A stretch of 64,000 nt of DNA from Mastigias papua. Lineage: Eukaryota; Cnidaria; Scyphozoa; Rhizostomeae; Mastigiidae. Position numbers and translations under genes: made by a program. A model generated the notes under the pieces. It was given only the letters and a program-made list of their open reading frames with translations, was not told where the DNA came from and did not search any database. Positions 61,526-64,000 of this stretch are shown here, piece after piece. The first letter of the stretch is position 1; each line of letters begins with the position of its first letter. The stretch is taken from assembly GCA_964019165.1 (NCBI GenBank), contig OZ025267.1, forward strand, positions 5,795,410-5,859,409, given 5' to 3'.

Positions 61526-62031
61526 CATTGGAACCCCAATTAATACGACTACCATCGGACCACTAAAAGTCGGCCGTGTTAGCGGGGTAGCTGTAGGAAC
61601 GAGGACGGATAGAATTTTTGAATTTAAGGGTTAGATATTGATGGTAAATTACTAAGCAAGTGTTCTCTTTAATGGGGATTTAAAAATATGTAGATACAAT
61701 TGGCAAGAACATGTTAAATCACCAGTTCACAAAAAAACCTAACGGAAGTCTTGAAGTCTTGGATCATCAGATCATGTTCTTGATTTTGCAAAACAAAAAC
61801 GAATGGGATTATTTTGATTTTGGTACAGTTTTGCTAAGAACAAATTGCAGCATTAACGGGTGAAGTTATAAAGAATGGGTTCGCGAAATGTGCCCGCTGT
61901 CCTTATTAACAAGAGGGTGCAATAGCGGGATTTTTATTGGACTATGTAGGGCCGTCTTTCAGGCCAAACAAAAGTGGCTATAATAAGGATGTGGTTATGG
62001 TAAGGAAACGGCCGTAAGGCGAGCTCCACTG
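61526..62031. mobile_element. Pogo/Tigger-like MITE, about 500 bp
   Basis: The left end has cattggaacc...taatacgactacc and aaagtcggccgtgttagcgg. The right end has ggaaacggccgtaaggcgag followed by ctccactg, the inverse type. This matches the cagtggaacctcgttaatacgacc style of pogo-like termini. Target TA duplication is not clear. Confidence 0.6.
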
Positions 62032-62049
62032 CGTTTACCTTAATTTCTC

Positions 62050-62380
62050 TTTAAGCCCCCCAGTCAGTCAAGTTTCCATCTCCAATATGCCCCTGTTTGT
62101 AGAAGCAAAAACTTATTTAAGTCCCCTCTGTATTAAGCCTCCCCTTAAAAACTTGAATAATGCCAAACATGATTTATGTTGATAATGAGCATAAACTTTG
62201 TGGTATTGATGAAGTTCGTGTCTATGTGCTGCAAACTTAAATGACTGGTGAAGATGACGATGTCATTGATGAAGATTTCAGAACATATATTTTATCACAA
62301 TAGAAAATCTTTTCGCATTTCAAAGATGTATTTAGCTCCCTCTTCAATAAGCCCCCCTATAAAGTACTTGAAAACAAGCC
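62050..62380. mobile_element. Remnant of an aagccccc-type DNA element
   Basis: Motifs ttaagccccccagtcagtc, tattaagcctcccctt and caataagcccccctataaag resemble the ends of the element at 9447-10384. Borders are not resolved. Confidence 0.4.
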
Positions 62381-62501
62381 CTCCGTGGGTTGGAGAGTTT
62401 ACAGTAATGTGTAACTGTGATGTAGCAATCTGTCATGGTAGCAAACTGTGGAGGAGGTATATTCAATCGAGGCTCAACACCATTTTAGCACTACCACCAA
62501 A

Positions 62502-62849
62502 ATGGCGACACCCGAGGAAGAGGTAAACGGAGAAAGCGATTCTCAGCCCCTGCAGAAAACACACGCTGCAGAGGCTTCAACTGATTTGGAGAAGATAACA
62601 GACTATGAAGAAGATAAAGAAGTATCTTCATCAGATATTGCCAATGCTGTCTCATTGATAGAAGGGCGTCATTCCGAGGAAAGGATAGAAAAAGCAAAAC
62701 GGGAAAAGGAACTTGCTCAAGTGAAAATTAGGAAGGAGGATGTTGATCTTATTGTTGACCAGATGGAAATTAGCCAGTTAATAGCTGAAAAGAGGCTTAG
62801 GGAACATAAAGGAGATGTTGTTGAAGCCTTGATTTCCCTTCTGGAATGA
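62502..62849 (+). CDS. HYPK: Huntingtin-interacting protein K, single exon
   Basis: HYPK binds the NatA N-terminal acetyltransferase at the ribosome and tunes its activity. The predicted protein has 115 residues (human HYPK about 121-129). The start ATG lies in a favourable context (ccaaaATGg). Residues 1-30 are acidic and disordered. LEKITDYEEDKEVSSSDIANA (28-48) and the helix EKAKREKELAQVKIRKED correspond to the NatA-binding segment. EISQLIAEKRLREHKGDVVE and its end form the UBA-like domain. The frame has no introns, whereas vertebrate HYPK is split, so this may be a retrocopy or a lineage that lost introns. The frame is intact, so it is called functional. AATAAA at 63242-63247 would give a 3' UTR of about 410 bases. 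Confidence 0.93.
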   Translation: MATPEEEVNGESDSQPLQKTHAAEASTDLEKITDYEEDKEVSSSDIANAVSLIEGRHSEERIEKAKREKELAQVKIRKEDVDLIVDQMEISQLIAEKRLREHKGDVVEALISLLE

Positions 62850-64000
62850 AGCTGTTTAAAATTAATGAAAGAGGACTGTGGTTGCCTAATGTTTGTCATT
62901 ATGTGGTATTAAATTGATCTGTTGGCCCTTCATACAAAGAACAAAACATTGCAATGAAGAACCGAAACATTTCTTTGTTGTAAGAGTAACCTTCAGAGTC
63001 ATCTGTACAGTATAATGTTGGTAAATAGAAGCCAATTTGGTCAGACTGCAGAGTTTGGCAAGTGTACACTCCATAGCTTTATTCACAAATGGTACTGCAC
63101 ACTCTGAAATGAGCGCAGTATGATGTTGAAAGGAGTAACAGGGTGTGGTTTAAGAACTTAGTTTGATTTCATAGCAAAATTTCTCCAGCTATCATAATGT
63201 TAGTGACAGTATTTATTCTACTGTCTTATTCATCAATATTAAATAAAAAAACCAAAGTTGTTTTACCTGGTAGGCAAGAAAGGCAAGTCTACTCTTAAAG
63301 TGCACACTTGAAATCATGTGCACTCTTGCACGCATGGCATTTTGTCCATGCATCCTTGAGATCTCATCCAAACTCTGCATTCTGGTTACTTGGGGGGTAA
63401 ACAAGTAATATTCTTTATGGTTTCATGGGCTGTGTTCAAGGTTTTCTTTTAACTTGCAGTTCCACACAAAATGTGCTGTTCTAAAGACATTTTGTGTAGT
63501 TCATTAGAGTAATTTCTGTAGAGTGCATTATACATATACATTCATTGAGAAAAATTCCCTTTGAAGGAAAATGCTACATGTAAGTTTTATTTCCCATATA
63601 CATGGCAGTAAAACAGACATAATTTCTGTGCCTGTGTGCTAGGGCATTTCAGGGATTAGCCCACAATAGAGTATCCAAGAGGATAATATGCAGCTTGAAA
63701 TTTTCCATAAAAAACCCTAACTGTGGTATAGGTGAAGATTAAAAGTTGTTGTGTCCTGTATTTGCAAGGAGCCATTGCTATGCTCACTTCTATATCCAAC
63801 ATCCTTTATCATTCTCCTAATTAGTAACAACAACAAATGGAAAACGCAGCTTTATTATGAATTTGAGGATAATAGTCACGACGACCCACATGGTAGATAA
63901 ATTAGAAAAAGATAGCCATTTATAGATCTTTCATTTCATCGACACATCCAAGACAAACCAGTTTAATATTAAGACTTAATCAATTTTTGCGATGACATCC
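62850..64000. other. HYPK 3' UTR and downstream flank
   Basis: AATAAA at 63242-63247 is the likely HYPK polyadenylation signal. After that, no exon, repeat family or RNA gene was recognised to the window end. Confidence 0.5.

Larger units (their letters stand above)
60767..62501. other. Intergenic between SETD7 and HYPK
   Basis: It holds the SETD7 3' UTR (ATTAAA at 60805-60810), then two blocks of DNA-transposon remains at 61526-62031 and 62050-62380 that reach within about 120 bases of the HYPK start. No further gene was seen. Confidence 0.55.

Overview
This is animal nuclear DNA, probably from a marine invertebrate. The genes are split by GT-AG introns. The sequence is AT-rich, coding density is low, and introns and intergenic DNA are crowded with SINEs, LINE remnants, MITEs, DNA transposons and microsatellites. 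The protein set (AASDHPPT, an SLC7 light chain, SLC30A9, SETD7, HYPK and a putative RFamide-type precursor) is metazoan. A tentative echinoderm or other deuterostome leaning rests only on a remembered resemblance of one predicted peptide. I ran no searches. Gene names come from recognising family motifs and collinearity, and splice models were built by hand and checked for reading phase.

Layout. (1) 401-15383 (+): the last seven coding exons of AASDHPPT, a phosphopantetheinyl transferase whose 5' end lies before the window. Its 8.9-kb second intron contains a complete intronless SLC7 amino-acid transporter on the same strand (6646-8205). (2) 15384-22500: intergenic, dominated by a Mutator-like MITE and a Tc1-like element inserted into an older copy of itself. 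(3) 22505-24309 (+): a TATA-driven two-exon gene for a secreted 197-residue precursor ending in a predicted amidated RF peptide. This is the best candidate for something undescribed. (4) 25400-33256 (-): a four-exon gene for a secreted or ER-directed FAD-dependent amine-oxidase-like protein of 503 residues, with a LINE in its third intron. (5) 38330-51602 (+): SLC30A9 (ZnT9-like), 18 coding exons, first exon not found. One intron carries two almost perfect 62- and 66-bp fold-back hairpins. (6) 53488-60766 (+): SETD7 lysine methyltransferase, 14 exons, 370 residues, with one GC-AG intron and a transposon inside a palindrome in intron 6. (7) 62502-62849 (+): HYPK in a single exon, directly downstream of transposon debris.

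The genes do not form a pathway. Four are housekeeping genes: AASDHPPT activates acyl carrier proteins, SLC30A9 is linked to mitochondrial zinc, SETD7 methylates protein lysines, and HYPK partners the N-terminal acetyltransferase NatA. The other three (transporter, peptide precursor, flavoprotein) look like membrane or secretory-pathway genes. The rest of the window is mostly mobile DNA, including several insertions whose order can be read from nesting and target-site duplications.
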